Source: Streptococcus hillyeri (GTDB taxonomy: Bacteria > Bacillota > Bacilli > Lactobacillales > Streptococcaceae). Taken from it: a stretch of 51,006 nt of DNA. The position numbers and the translations under genes are program-made. Positions 1-8,598 of the stretch are shown in pieces. Position 1 is the first letter of the stretch. Each line of letters starts with the position of its first letter. The stretch lies in the NCBI RefSeq assembly GCF_003686955.1, contig NZ_RCVM01000014.1, forward strand, positions 1-51,006, written 5' to 3'. The notes under the pieces were generated by a model. That model did no database searches. It was not told where the DNA came from and worked only from the letters and a program-made list of their open reading frames with translations.

Positions 1-21
1 GCAATAAAATCAACCATTATA

Positions 22-63
22 AAAACCAGTGGAACTTACCCTGACACGGATTTCCACTGGTTG
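22..63 (-). terminator. Terminator downstream of dnaE
   Basis: An inverted repeat with arms AACCAGTGGAA and TTCCACTGGTT is followed on the minus strand by a short T run. A second hairpin (81-112, arms TAACTTCCAC and GTGGAAGTTA) lies between it and the dnaE stop. Either could end dnaE transcription. Confidence 0.6.
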
Positions 64-122
64 TTAGAGGTTTTATCAGATTAACTTCCACTTTAACAGA
101 CGGTGGAAGTTAGTTTGGGAAT

Positions 123-3100
123 TTAGCGAAAAATCGTTTTCATAACAAATGGTTTGAGCTCTTCGATTAATTTTTGAGATTTTCGGACACGGTAAGCATT
201 ACTTTGCAAGGTTTTTTTACTGTCAACGTAATGAAGAACGACTGGTATTTCACCTTCATATTTGCTCAAAATTTCTGAAATGTGCTTATCCTGTTCATGA
301 TTGGCAATCTGGAGCCAACATTTTTCAAGACTAGGTGGATTAAGGCTCTGCAAAATCATTTGTACCCTGTCGTCACGGACTTGCATGCGTCCTTTGAAAA
401 GGAAGATTGCTCCTTCTTGTAAGGCGCTCTGCCATTTTCCATAAGTCTCAGGAAAGAGAGTAATATCGAGCTTATGGCGGGCATCGCTGACTGTGAGAAA
501 GGCCATCTGCTCACCTTTTGTCTTGGTCCGAATAATGCGAATGGTCTCAATCTGAGCGAGGACTGTCCCTTCAGTGTCTGCGACTAATTGCTCAATAGGT
601 GTAAAACTTCCCTGTAACTCTCTGCGCAAAGCATCAAGCGGATGAGGGCTAATCCCGACTCCTAAAAGCTCTTGCTCCATACGGTATTTTTCAGTGACAG
701 AATAATCCTCAGCTATCAACCAAGAATAGGAAGAATCCGCAAAGAGACTACCCAATTCGTTGACAAAGGTAAAGAGGTGTTCCAAATTCACTTCAACTTT
801 ACGACGGTTAGGTTCAAACTCATCAAACAGACCAATATGAACTAAAGGCAACAATACTTCTACCTTCTGATATTTGCTCGGTAATTTTTCTAAAAAGTTT
901 TCAATACTCTGATAAGGACGATTATCAACAATCCAAAGGGCTAAATCTCTTGGAATTCCCTTGACTGTTTTTAGTCCCAAAATAATTTGCCCATCCGAAA
1001 TTTTATCGTGATAAGGCGCTGAGTTAAGCGATAATTTTCCAAGTTTAAAATCGGCTTGGAGAGCATCCGTGATATAATCACTGCTTGAATAATTCAGCAT
1101 CACATCATAGAAAATATCTGGGTAATGCACCTTGAAATAAGCCAGTTGAAAAGCAAGAGCTGAGTAGGCATAAGCGTGACTGCGGTTAAAACCATAGCCA
1201 GCAAATTTTGCCATTCGTTCAAATAACTCACGCGCCACCTGTTCAGGTCTACCCAGTTCTCTCGCACCTGCTAAGAAATCAGCTTCCATTAGCTGCATCT
1301 CATTTTTATCCTTTTTAGACATAGCACGGCGCAACAAGTCTGATTTTCCTAGCGTAAATCCTGCATAAACCTGTGCAATCTGCATGACCTGTTCTTGATA
1401 CAGCATGATACCATAGGTTGGTTCTAAAATAGGAGCCACAATCGGGTCAATCAAGTCTACCTGTTCACGACCAAACTTTCGCTTGATAAAATTATCAATA
1501 TAGTCACTAGCTCCTGGACGGTTCAAACTGGTCGTGGCAACCACTTCCTCAAATTTTTCAGGCTTAACCCTCTTCAAGAGCGAAATAGCTCCTGGTTGTT
1601 CAAATTGGAAAATCCCCTTGGTCTTACCAGCTGCAAACAATTCTAGCGTTGCTTTATCTTCAAGGTCTATGGCTTTGATATCAATGTCCTGACCATAATC
1701 TGACAAGACTTTTTCCTGCATTTTTTGGACAAAGGTCAGATTTCTCAGCCCCAAGAAGTCCATTTTAAGCAGTCCATTGGCCTCAATAGATGGCGCATCA
1801 TACTGCGTAATCATCATATCCTCGCCAGATTTCAGCGGAATGTGATTGGTCAAATCATCGTCACTCATCACGATACCCGCCGCATGGATAGAGGTCTGTC
1901 TAGGCTGTCCTTCGATTTTTTTGGCAATGGCAAAGCTTTTAACATATTCTGCCTTACTATTGATCAATTGTCTGAAAGACATATTTTTTTCATAGACACT
2001 TGTCAAGGTATCTCTGAAACCAATTTTTTTAGTCACATTGGACAATTCGTATTCTGGCACACCGAATCGTTTTAAGACATCGCGAATGGCCTGCTTAGCA
2101 CCAAAGGTTGAAAAGGTCACAATCTGGGCAGAATGTTGACTACCGTAACGGTCACGAACGTAATGTAAAAATTCAGAGCGATAAATATCTGGCAAATCAA
2201 TATCAATATCAGGCATAGAATAGCGTTCTTCATTGAGGAAACGTTCAAAAAGAAGGTTATTTTTAACCGGATCAATCCCTGTGATGTCTAAAGCAAAGGC
2301 AACAAGACTACCAGCTGCAGACCCACGCCCCATCCCCATATAATAACCTTGACTACGCCCAAACCACAGAAGATCCCAGACAATCAAAAAATAGTCGTCA
2401 AAGCCCATTTTATGAATAATGGAAAGCTCTTGGTCTAGACGTTCTTGGTAAATCGAACTGATCAAACCTTTCGCCACTAGACCAGCTTCCGCACGCTCAC
2501 GTAGTTCTTCTACTGCTGCTCGTTCACGATTAAACCGTGGCAATTTGAGATTTCTATCAAACTCATAGGAAATATCCTTGACTAATTCTGATAAATTCTC
2601 CAATGCCGTTGGAAAGCGTTCCGCAAAAATCTGTTCCATGGTCTCTGGAGCGTATAAGCATTGATTGGCAGCTGGCGGTTCCACATCTTTTAGGGCAACA
2701 TTTTCCCTAATCGCGTGTAAAACTTGTAAGGTTTCACGGTCTTCATTTGAAAAATAGCGAACGGTATGAAGAGGGATAAGTGGTTTTTCATAAGTCACTT
2801 GAGGACTATCCGCGTCCACACCAATCATATAGTCACAATTTAAAGAGGCACCAACATCCAAAAATGCCACTGGTAGGATAACCGTAACTCCCTGCAATAG
2901 CTCTGAAAAAACAGTCCAGTCCGTTTCCCCCATCATCCGCTGACTGGATATTTTCAAAAGACTATGATAGCCCGCAGTATTTTTAGCAATGAGCTTGAGA
3001 GAAATTTTCTGCTCTGCTATGACCACGGACAAGTCTAATCCTAAAACGGGAGTGAGGCCCGCTCTTGTTGCCTCCTGTATAAAAGAATAGGCACCATAAA

Positions 3101-3227
3101 GGCTATCTTTATCCATGACGCCGATGTGCGTATAGCCCAGTTCCTTGGCTTTACGAATGTAAGTTGGCAAGTCAACCAAACTATCTAAAAAACTATAAAC
3201 GGTTTTCGTATCTAAAGGGACAAACAT
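123..3227 (-). CDS. dnaE: DNA polymerase III alpha subunit, DnaE type
   Basis: This is the replicative polymerase of the DnaE class, which in Firmicutes works beside PolC and extends primers on the lagging strand. At 1034 residues it matches the short DnaE of streptococci. The N-terminal ~200 residues form the PHP domain. The palm carries PDIDIDLPD near residues 338-346, holding the catalytic aspartates. The helix-hairpin-helix and OB regions follow toward the C terminus. The ATG is preceded by a strong GAGGAGG. It is transcribed alone toward the window start, and no upstream gene shares its strand. Identification is secure. Confidence 0.97.
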   Translation of the reverse strand: MFVPLDTKTVYSFLDSLVDLPTYIRKAKELGYTHIGVMDKDSLYGAYSFIQEATRAGLTPVLGLDLSVVIAEQKISLKLIAKNTAGYHSLLKISSQRMMGETDWTVFSELLQGVTVILPVAFLDVGASLNCDYMIGVDADSPQVTYEKPLIPLHTVRYFSNEDRETLQVLHAIRENVALKDVEPPAANQCLYAPETMEQIFAERFPTALENLSELVKDISYEFDRNLKLPRFNRERAAVEELRERAEAGLVAKGLISSIYQERLDQELSIIHKMGFDDYFLIVWDLLWFGRSQGYYMGMGRGSAAGSLVAFALDITGIDPVKNNLLFERFLNEERYSMPDIDIDLPDIYRSEFLHYVRDRYGSQHSAQIVTFSTFGAKQAIRDVLKRFGVPEYELSNVTKKIGFRDTLTSVYEKNMSFRQLINSKAEYVKSFAIAKKIEGQPRQTSIHAAGIVMSDDDLTNHIPLKSGEDMMITQYDAPSIEANGLLKMDFLGLRNLTFVQKMQEKVLSDYGQDIDIKAIDLEDKATLELFAAGKTKGIFQFEQPGAISLLKRVKPEKFEEVVATTSLNRPGASDYIDNFIKRKFGREQVDLIDPIVAPILEPTYGIMLYQEQVMQIAQVYAGFTLGKSDLLRRAMSKKDKNEMQLMEADFLAGARELGRPEQVARELFERMAKFAGYGFNRSHAYAYSALAFQLAYFKVHYPDIFYDVMLNYSSSDYITDALQADFKLGKLSLNSAPYHDKISDGQIILGLKTVKGIPRDLALWIVDNRPYQSIENFLEKLPSKYQKVEVLLPLVHIGLFDEFEPNRRKVEVNLEHLFTFVNELGSLFADSSYSWLIAEDYSVTEKYRMEQELLGVGISPHPLDALRRELQGSFTPIEQLVADTEGTVLAQIETIRIIRTKTKGEQMAFLTVSDARHKLDITLFPETYGKWQSALQEGAIFLFKGRMQVRDDRVQMILQSLNPPSLEKCWLQIANHEQDKHISEILSKYEGEIPVVLHYVDSKKTLQSNAYRVRKSQKLIEELKPFVMKTIFR

Positions 3228-3570
3228 GCCAACCTCCTCTTTGTTTTTACTTCATTATACTACAAAGCAAGCCCCTCATAAAGTAATAGCTCACCCGTTT
3301 TGGAGCAAGACGCCACAATAGCAGTCATTTCCCCACAACTGATAATAGCCGTTCAAATAACTAGTACAATAGCGATATTATATTTGACAAATGCACTCCT
3401 AATACGTATTATAGATATAGTACAAAAATAGTTTCACTAACCCAATTATTTTATAAAAATCTAATAGAAAGGAAAGAGACTATCATTGTCTTAAGACTTG
3501 AGATTTTGAAGTATACACTTCTTATCACACAATCCCTAGACAATTTAACCATCTCTTTGTGACTTGCTTT
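3228..3570 (+). promoter_or_regulatory. Promoter and long leader of the GntR/ABC operon
   Basis: A near-consensus promoter reads TTGACA (3384-3389), a 17-base spacer, then TATTAT (3407-3412). The -10 overlaps the palindrome AATACGTATT, a plausible operator for the GntR-type protein encoded just downstream. The predicted leader is about 150 bases. It has a GGAAAG tract near 3470, but no Shine-Dalgarno directly before the GntR start. Confidence 0.65.
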
Positions 3571-3945
3571 ATGGCTTGGAAATTCGACGAAAAGTCTCCT
3601 ATCTATGCCCAAATTGCTCAGCATGTCAAAATGCAAATCATCAGCAATCAGGTTAAAAGTGGTGACCAACTCCCAACTGTCCGCGAATATGCTGAAGAAG
3701 CTGGGGTTAATCCTAATACTATGCAACGCGCTTTTACAGAATTAGAACGTGAAGGTATGGTCTATTCGCAACGCACTTCTGGACGCTTCGTCACCGAAGA
3801 TACCGATCTCATTGCTGAAAAACGGTTAGAAGTTGCTCAATTAGAATTGAAAAACTTTGTCAATAACATGCAAAAAATCGGTTTTTCAACAGAAGATATT
3901 GTCCCTGAATTAACGCGTTTTTTGAAGGAGAATGCATATGAGTGA
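3571..3945 (+). CDS. GntR-family (YtrA subfamily) transcriptional regulator
   Basis: A 124-residue DNA-binding repressor of the short YtrA type. The winged helix-turn-helix occupies roughly residues 5-75 (SPIYAQIAQHVK, GDQLPTVREYAEEAGVNPNT), followed by a short helical tail instead of the large effector domain of other GntR proteins. YtrA-type regulators usually control a linked ABC transporter, and here the stop overlaps the ATPase start by 8 bases. I start it at MAWKFDEKSP because family members begin there; a GTG four codons upstream is also possible. Neither start has a clear ribosome binding site. Autoregulation is inferred from the palindromic promoter. Confidence 0.88.
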   Translation: MAWKFDEKSPIYAQIAQHVKMQIISNQVKSGDQLPTVREYAEEAGVNPNTMQRAFTELEREGMVYSQRTSGRFVTEDTDLIAEKRLEVAQLELKNFVNNMQKIGFSTEDIVPELTRFLKENAYE

Positions 3946-4636
3946 TTTATTAAAACTACACCATGTTACAAAAACATATGGTTATCAGGTTGCTTTAGAC
4001 GATGTGACCTTTAGCCTACCAGCAGGAAAAATCATTGGACTTCTCGGGCCAAACGGTAGTGGGAAAACCACTCTCATCAAACTCATTAATGGCCTACTGC
4101 AACCGGATAGCGGTGAAGTCGTGATTGACGGATACCATCCTTCAATTGAAACTAAAAAGATCATCTCCTATCTTCCTGATACGACTTATCTTGATGAAAA
4201 TATGACTACCAAAGCAACACTTAATCTCTTCCAAGATTTTTATGCTGATTTTGACCGCGAGCGTGCTGAAAAACTGTTGAGCGATTTAGGGATTGATCCT
4301 AATAAACGCATTAAGACACTCTCTAAAGGAAACAAAGAAAAGGTTCAACTCATCCTTGTCATGAGCCGTCGAGCAAAACTTTATGTCCTTGATGAGCCAA
4401 TCGCAGGTGTTGACCCTGCTGCTAGAGATTACATCTTGCGTACCATTATCAATAACTACTCTGAAGAAGCTTCTGTGATTATCTCAACACACCTTATCGC
4501 AGATGTGGAACAAATCCTTGATGAAGTGGTCTTTCTACATAATGGTCAAATCACCTTACAAGGAAATACGGACGATCTCCGCTTTGAACACGGTCAGTCC
4601 ATCGATGCTCTCTTTAGAGAACACTTTAGAGCTTAG
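3938..4636 (+). CDS. ABC transporter ATP-binding protein
   Basis: A 232-residue ATPase subunit with Walker A GPNGSGKTT (near residues 37-45), signature LSKGN (near 131) and Walker B LYVLDEP followed by the D-loop. The ATG with AAGGAG seven bases upstream is chosen over an in-frame ATG two codons earlier. It overlaps the GntR gene and lies nine bases from a membrane protein, so the three form an operon. The ATPase resembles the YtrB/EcsA-like exporters linked to cell-envelope stress in Gram-positives. The substrate cannot be read from the sequence. Confidence 0.92.
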   Translation: MSDLLKLHHVTKTYGYQVALDDVTFSLPAGKIIGLLGPNGSGKTTLIKLINGLLQPDSGEVVIDGYHPSIETKKIISYLPDTTYLDENMTTKATLNLFQDFYADFDRERAEKLLSDLGIDPNKRIKTLSKGNKEKVQLILVMSRRAKLYVLDEPIAGVDPAARDYILRTIINNYSEEASVIISTHLIADVEQILDEVVFLHNGQITLQGNTDDLRFEHGQSIDALFREHFRA

Positions 4637-4645
4637 GGGGTCACT

Positions 4646-5434
4646 ATGTTTGGAAAACTATTAAAATATGAAATCAGATCAATCAGCAAATGGTACCTCG
4701 GGTTACTATTCATCACCTCTTTAGTTGCTATTGCTGCAGGCAATTACTTGAAAAATTTTATTACCACTATCACCAATGCTTCTACTAACTATAGCGTTGG
4801 TTATCAATTTGGAAGCTATTTAAGAGATGAGGTCATGTTTCTTCTCTTATTAGCTACTTTATTTGGTTTAGTGATTGCAATCACGATAGCGTCTTATGTG
4901 ATTATCATTCGTCGCTTCCACGCCAGCATTTTTAGCAGACAGGGTTATCTCACCATGACACTTCCTGTCTCTACCCATGCCATTATTTTAAGCAAATTAC
5001 TAGTCGCAACACTCTTATTTGTCTTCTCTTATCTCATCTTTGCTATTATTATTTTAGCATTCGTCATCCCAAATATTGGATGGAATAATATTATAGAAGG
5101 ATTCAAGGAAATCATGTCTCAAATTCTTCCATATTACTCCCCTCTCTGGGTTGCTCTTTGGAATCTGGATGCTTTCCTATCTACCATTGCGGCTGTTTTA
5201 TTAATCTATCTTGCTATCTCTATCGGGCAACTCTTTAATAGCCATCGTACTTTAATGGGATTTGTTAGTTATGGTGTTATTATGCTAATTCATACACTCA
5301 TTTCTCTTCTTCTCTCATTTACGTTCGCTGGTACCAGCTTGATTTTAGCTCAACTGGTTTTCACGATTGCACTAATGATTAGTACATACTTTGTGACACA
5401 CGCTATTGTCAAATACAAACTCAATCTTGAGTAA
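4646..5434 (+). CDS. ABC transporter permease, ~6 membrane segments
   Basis: A 262-residue integral membrane protein with about six hydrophobic helices. The first is at residues 17-33, then come pairs in the regions 64-90, 107-140, 162-192, 205-230 and 236-255. It starts MFGKLLKYEI, typical of ABC-2-like permeases in GntR/ABC operons. It follows the ATPase by nine bases with a weak GGGGGT ribosome binding site, suggesting translational coupling. It is presumed to form an exporter with the preceding ATPase. A hairpin terminator follows the stop. Confidence 0.85.
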   Translation: MFGKLLKYEIRSISKWYLGLLFITSLVAIAAGNYLKNFITTITNASTNYSVGYQFGSYLRDEVMFLLLLATLFGLVIAITIASYVIIIRRFHASIFSRQGYLTMTLPVSTHAIILSKLLVATLLFVFSYLIFAIIILAFVIPNIGWNNIIEGFKEIMSQILPYYSPLWVALWNLDAFLSTIAAVLLIYLAISIGQLFNSHRTLMGFVSYGVIMLIHTLISLLLSFTFAGTSLILAQLVFTIALMISTYFVTHAIVKYKLNLE

Positions 5435-5456
5435 TAAACTTAACAAGCTAATAATA

Positions 5457-5505
5457 AAAGGCCTGTGGTCAATGTTCAAAGAAACAGTGACCATAGGTCT
5501 TTTTA
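5457..5505. terminator. Bidirectional terminator between convergent genes
   Basis: A long inverted repeat (AAAGGCCT-TGGTCA paired with TGACCA-AGGTCTTT) is flanked by A and T runs. It can stop both the plus-strand ABC operon and the minus-strand CBS-domain gene. Confidence 0.8.
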
Positions 5506-5526
5506 TAATATAAATTGTTGTTAAAC

Positions 5527-6867
5527 TTATTTCTGACTGTCTTCTTCCAAAACTTCAATTTCGGTTAAAATCAGTTTCAACTTGGTAACACGGCCGTCTT
5601 TAACCTTATCGTTAACCAATATTAAATGCCTATTGCCGTTATCTAATTCGTAGATTTCTTTGCTCTCTTGACTTGGAATAGTTCCAACACCAGTTAGGTA
5701 GAAGCCAGCAATAGTATCCACACTATCACTCTCAAGTTCTGTTTCAAAATATTCATTAAACTCATTGAGTGTCATGTTTCCTTGAACAATGTAGGTATTT
5801 TCAGCAATTTCACGGACGAAAACTTCAGATTTATCACTCTCATCATCAATCTCACCCACAATTTCTTCTAACAGATCTTCTAAAGTCACCAAGCCAGCCA
5901 CTCCACCATATTCATCTAATAAAATAGCTAACTGCCTCTGGCTATTTCTAAAAGCCGTCAAAAGATCATCAATGAAAATCGTTTCAGGGACAAAGAGAGG
6001 CTCCTGCATGATGCGACGAAAATTCAAGTTTTCAAATCCTTGATTAAACGCAGCATTGAGAAGATTTTTAGTGTGAATTAGACCAATTACCTTGTCCTTA
6101 TCACCATCGTAGACAGGGACGCGTGAAAAGTTTTGCTTGAGAATTTCTTGAATGCTTTCTTGAGTGTCCGCATTAATATCAACCATGAAGGCATCCGTAC
6201 GAGGTACCATCACCTCTCTTGCCAACATTTCATCTAACGAGAAGACCCCTTGAAGCATTTCAATTTCATCAGCATCCAAACTTGCCTCACTTTTAGTCAA
6301 TATGTACTCAATCTCATCACGGGTCATCTGCTCATCCGCATCATCAAAATCCATCGGAGTAATACGACTTAAAAGATTGGTCGATGCCGACAAGAGCCAA
6401 ACAAAGGGACTCACAATTTTACCGATAAAAAGGATAATCGGTGCGGAAATCACCGCCAGATTTTCCTTTAAATTCATGGCGATACGCTTAGGATAAAGTT
6501 CACCAAGAACGATTGAAATATAGGTTAAAAAGATAAGCGATATCGCAGAACCAAGCGGTGCAGCATATTGAAAATTCCCCAACCATCCTGCAATAACTTG
6601 ACCAAGAGAGGCTGACAAACTAGCCCCTTGTAAAAGCGAAATGAAGGTAATCCCGACTTGAATGGTCGATAAAAAGTTATTCGGATTTTCCAAAACCTTG
6701 ACAAGACGGATATACTTCGCCTCCCCCTCTTCAGCTTTCTGTTCAACACGAGAGCGATTAAGAGAGACTAGCGCCATCTCAGAAGCTGAGAAAAAGGCAT
6801 TAAGAAATGTTAAAAAAATCAATAAAATAAATTGAATAACTAAGGACTGACTACTAGGGTCTTCCAT
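5527..6867 (-). CDS. CNNM/DUF21 membrane protein with CBS pair and CorC/HlyC domain
   Basis: A 446-residue protein often annotated as hemolysin-like. An N-terminal DUF21 transmembrane region of about four helices covers roughly residues 1-180. A CBS pair follows (about 200-330, with MVPRTDAF and GLVTLEDLLEEIVGEIDDE). The C-terminal CorC/HlyC domain is at about 350-435. The family is linked to magnesium and other cation efflux; no hemolytic role is implied. I chose the ATG at 6867, which has TTTAGGAG eight bases upstream. A longer frame begins at an ATG that overlaps the -10 TATAAT (6902-6907) and is unlikely to be used. Monocistronic. Confidence 0.9.
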   Translation of the reverse strand: MEDPSSQSLVIQFILLIFLTFLNAFFSASEMALVSLNRSRVEQKAEEGEAKYIRLVKVLENPNNFLSTIQVGITFISLLQGASLSASLGQVIAGWLGNFQYAAPLGSAISLIFLTYISIVLGELYPKRIAMNLKENLAVISAPIILFIGKIVSPFVWLLSASTNLLSRITPMDFDDADEQMTRDEIEYILTKSEASLDADEIEMLQGVFSLDEMLAREVMVPRTDAFMVDINADTQESIQEILKQNFSRVPVYDGDKDKVIGLIHTKNLLNAAFNQGFENLNFRRIMQEPLFVPETIFIDDLLTAFRNSQRQLAILLDEYGGVAGLVTLEDLLEEIVGEIDDESDKSEVFVREIAENTYIVQGNMTLNEFNEYFETELESDSVDTIAGFYLTGVGTIPSQESKEIYELDNGNRHLILVNDKVKDGRVTKLKLILTEIEVLEEDSQK

Positions 6868-7126
6868 GAAAACTACTCCTAAAAAATAATATAGTATTGT
6901 CATTATAGCATATTTCTACTATTTTTGATAATTTTTCATAGCAATAATCAGCAAAAACAACTTTTCCTTAGAACATAAATGAAACATGTAAACCACCATT
7001 AAGTGTGATATAGTGTTTTAGCTTTAAAATAGTAAACTCGTTTAAGATAAAATGTCTCAGTCACAATGAATTCTTCTTCAATATATGGTTGCTTTATAAT
7101 ATTTTATTGCTGATATTTTCTGCAAT

Positions 7127-7257
7127 CATTACGAGCGACGAAGTCGCCACAACTAGCACTTTCCGCAGTGGTGATAACACTAAAACTAATAAGTTTTAGT
7201 GTGAAGGGGTTGGCAAGACCTAGGCTTGCCAAGAAGGAATGGAACTCTGTAGGAGGT
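7127..7257 (+). repeat. Family A repeat, left copy flanking csp
   Basis: It shares AGTCGCCACA-like and ACTTTC-like blocks, then AGGCTTGCC and AAGGAATGGAACTCTGTAGG, with the reverse complement of 7994-8098 on the other side of the cold-shock gene. The two copies face each other as an inverted pair. Between the shared blocks lies an unrelated hairpin around AAACTAATAAGTTT. Confidence 0.75.
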
Positions 7258-7500
7258 CGCTTCCGCCCCACACCACATTAGGAGAAGTGCTAACAAAAAT
7301 ACTAAATAAAAACTAATTGACTTTAATCCCCGTTAGAAGGTACTTGTTTTTATTCTAGTGTACAAGCCAAACACAAGTTCTCAACTACGGGCTCTACCTA
7401 TTGCCTCTAGCAGTCTTACTCTAAGGAAGAATACTGCTACATCAAATTGTCAAATATCTAAAAGACTGAATATTATTTTTCCCGCTTCAAACTCATCATA

Positions 7501-7528
7501 AAAGAGCTCAGAATTTTCTAAGCTCTCT
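7501..7528 (-). terminator. Terminator of csp
   Basis: Arms AGAGCT and AGCTCT separated by about 12 bases, followed on the minus strand by TTTTATG. It lies directly downstream of the cold-shock stop codon. Confidence 0.6.
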
Positions 7529-7533
7529 ATTGA

Positions 7534-7740
7534 TTATTTAGCAATTTTAGTGATATTAACAGCTTGCAATCCACGTTGCCCTTGCTCAACTTCAAACGTC
7601 ACTTTTTCACCATCTTCTAGGAATTTAAAGCCATCAGTTTGAATTTGTGAGAAGTGTGCAAAAACATCTGCTCCCTCTTCTTGTTGGATAAAACCAAAAC
7701 CTTTTTCTTTATCGAACCATTTTACTGTACCATTTACCAT
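7534..7740 (-). CDS. csp: Cold-shock protein, CspA/CspB family
   Basis: A 68-residue single-domain OB-fold RNA chaperone. RNP1 is visible as KGFGFIQ and RNP2 as DVFAHF, with the usual NGTVKWF start. It binds single-stranded nucleic acid and melts RNA secondary structure. It stands alone between two inverted family A repeats, with about 400 bases of non-coding DNA on the downstream side. A GAGGTAACT element lies just before the ATG. Nothing in the protein is unusual; its repeat-flanked setting is. Confidence 0.95.
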   Translation of the reverse strand: MVNGTVKWFDKEKGFGFIQQEEGADVFAHFSQIQTDGFKFLEDGEKVTFEVEQGQRGLQAVNITKIAK

Positions 7741-8300
7741 TTTGAGTTACCTCTTTAAAAATTATTTGCAAAAATATTTAAGAGGAAAAACAAAAGATAA
7801 CTAATACTTAAACTCAAAAAAATTATTTACATCCTCTAGTATAACGGTATATTATTTAAAAGTCAAAGATTTTACCTGTTGTGCTAATTATTTTCTTTTT
7901 TAGCAATTATCTTTGTGTGATACGGGGCTCTTCAAAGATCTGGAAGACCTTTGAAGATGGGAAATGAAGCTGGCAAAGTCAACATCAAAACCTCCTACGG
8001 AGTTCCATTCCTTTTTAGCAAGCCTAAGTCTCCTTCGCTCTCTTGTTTCTAAGCTTAGGCTGAAAGTGATGAGTGTGGCGATTTTGTCGTCCTTGATTAC
8101 TACTTCTGCATATAGCTATGCTGTTTAAGTGATATCTATGTAAAATAATAGTGTTCGGCAGCTTCAGATACCTCTATTATTTGTATCGCAAGTTTGTTAA
8201 AATCAATTAAACTAGCACAATAAGTAGATTTTATCTTTATCATCTCATACTCCATTAAATAGCAATTTCTCAAATTATGAAACAGCAATCAATAATCTTT
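7741..8300. other. Intergenic region between csp and the toxin-antitoxin locus
   Basis: No conserved gene. It carries the csp leader and promoter region, the right-hand family A copy (about 7921-8100) and AT-rich sequence from 8100 to 8300 in which I recognise nothing. Confidence 0.55.
7921..8100 (-). repeat. Family A repeat, right copy flanking csp
   Basis: Read on the minus strand, this copy contains TTAGGCTTGCT, GGAATGGAACTCCGTAGGAG and GTTGACTTTGCC, then a palindromic CTTCAAAGGTCTTCCAGATC-like arm. The same order occurs in the repeats bracketing the ula regulator. A 17-codon ORF (7932-7985) begins eleven bases after the start of GTAGGAGG. Confidence 0.8.
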
Positions 8301-8306
8301 AATTAT

Positions 8307-8336
8307 TTGACAAATAAAAGCCTTGTGGGGTATAAT
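8307..8336 (+). promoter_or_regulatory. Promoter of the antitoxin RNA (RNA II)
   Basis: TTGACA (8307-8312), an 18-base spacer and TATAAT (8331-8336), both exact consensus hexamers. No protein gene follows; the next feature is the direct repeat and shared terminator of the fst locus. A strong constitutive promoter is what a type I antitoxin needs. Confidence 0.85.
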
Positions 8337-8350
8337 ACAGATAAGAAAGT

Positions 8351-8376
8351 TGTGAAGGACGTTCTTATATAACTCA
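8351..8376 (+). repeat. Direct repeat a of the fst locus
   Basis: Shares an 8-base TGTGAAGG and a 10-base ATATAACTCA block with 8501-8525, in direct orientation. Because the two RNAs are read from opposite strands, the copies give complementary segments in toxin and antitoxin RNA. Confidence 0.85.
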
Positions 8377-8408
8377 AAAAACCCCAACGTTGCAGCGTTG
8401 AGGGTTTT
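8376..8408. terminator. Shared bidirectional terminator of the toxin and antitoxin RNAs
   Basis: Arms AAAACCCCAACG and CGTTGAGGGTTTT around a small loop, with A and T runs on both sides. It serves both convergent transcripts and provides one of their regions of complementarity. Confidence 0.85.
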
Positions 8409-8425
8409 ATTTTTGCCCCTAAGGG

Positions 8426-8515
8426 TTACTTGTCACGGTTATTTAACCAGTATTCAAACAGTACAATAACAATACCGCTTGATACGGTGACAAGAAAGGA
8501 TGTGAAGGCATCCAT
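8426..8515 (-). CDS. fst: Fst-family type I toxin peptide (29 aa)
   Basis: A 29-residue peptide: MDAF start, a hydrophobic membrane segment (about residues 4-23), then the family hallmark LFEYWLNNRD and a charged tail. Fst peptides insert in the membrane and disturb division and membrane integrity when made in excess. The ATG has GGGAGGTGAG upstream; a CCCCCT tract before it (near 8540-8546) may mask this site by pairing. Promoter TTGTTT-17-TATAAT is at 8556-8584. Direct repeat b covers the start codon, so antitoxin binding would block initiation. The locus lies beside an apparent mobile-element scar, a usual setting for these modules. Confidence 0.9.
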   Translation of the reverse strand: MDAFTSFLVTVSSGIVIVLFEYWLNNRDK

Positions 8516-8525
8516 ATATAACTCA
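8501..8525 (+). repeat. Direct repeat b of the fst locus, over the toxin start codon
   Basis: Second copy of the TGTGAAGG ... ATATAACTCA repeat. It spans the toxin ATG (8513-8515) and reaches the ribosome binding site, the region expected to be occluded by the antitoxin RNA. Confidence 0.85.
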
Positions 8526-8555
8526 CCTCCCTTCTAGTTTGAGGGGGCAAGGCTT

Positions 8556-8584
8556 ATTATAACAAAACACTAACCATTAAACAA
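8556..8584 (-). promoter_or_regulatory. Promoter of the toxin mRNA (RNA I)
   Basis: On the minus strand TTGTTT, a 17-base spacer and TATAAT. The predicted start near 8549 gives a structured leader of about 35 bases before the toxin ATG. Confidence 0.8.
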
Positions 8585-8598
8585 TATCATATCAAGGG

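Larger units (their letters stand above)
6868..7533. other. Intergenic region with a family A repeat copy
   Basis: No supportable gene. It contains the promoter of the CBS-domain gene, the left family A copy (about 7127-7257), a hairpin around 7406-7440 (TAGCAGT...ACTGCTA) and the csp terminator (7501-7528). Confidence 0.6.
8342..8410 (+). ncRNA. Antisense antitoxin RNA of an Fst-type (par-like) locus
   Basis: The predicted transcript starts about six bases after the consensus -10 and ends at the hairpin 8376-8408, giving roughly 65-70 bases. It contains direct repeat a (8351-8376), which shares TGTGAAGG and ATATAACTCA with repeat b (8501-8525) around the toxin start codon, and it shares the terminator with the convergent toxin mRNA. 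This is the arrangement of enterococcal par, where RNA II pairs with RNA I at the repeats and terminator to block toxin translation. Transcript ends are inferred. Confidence 0.85.
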
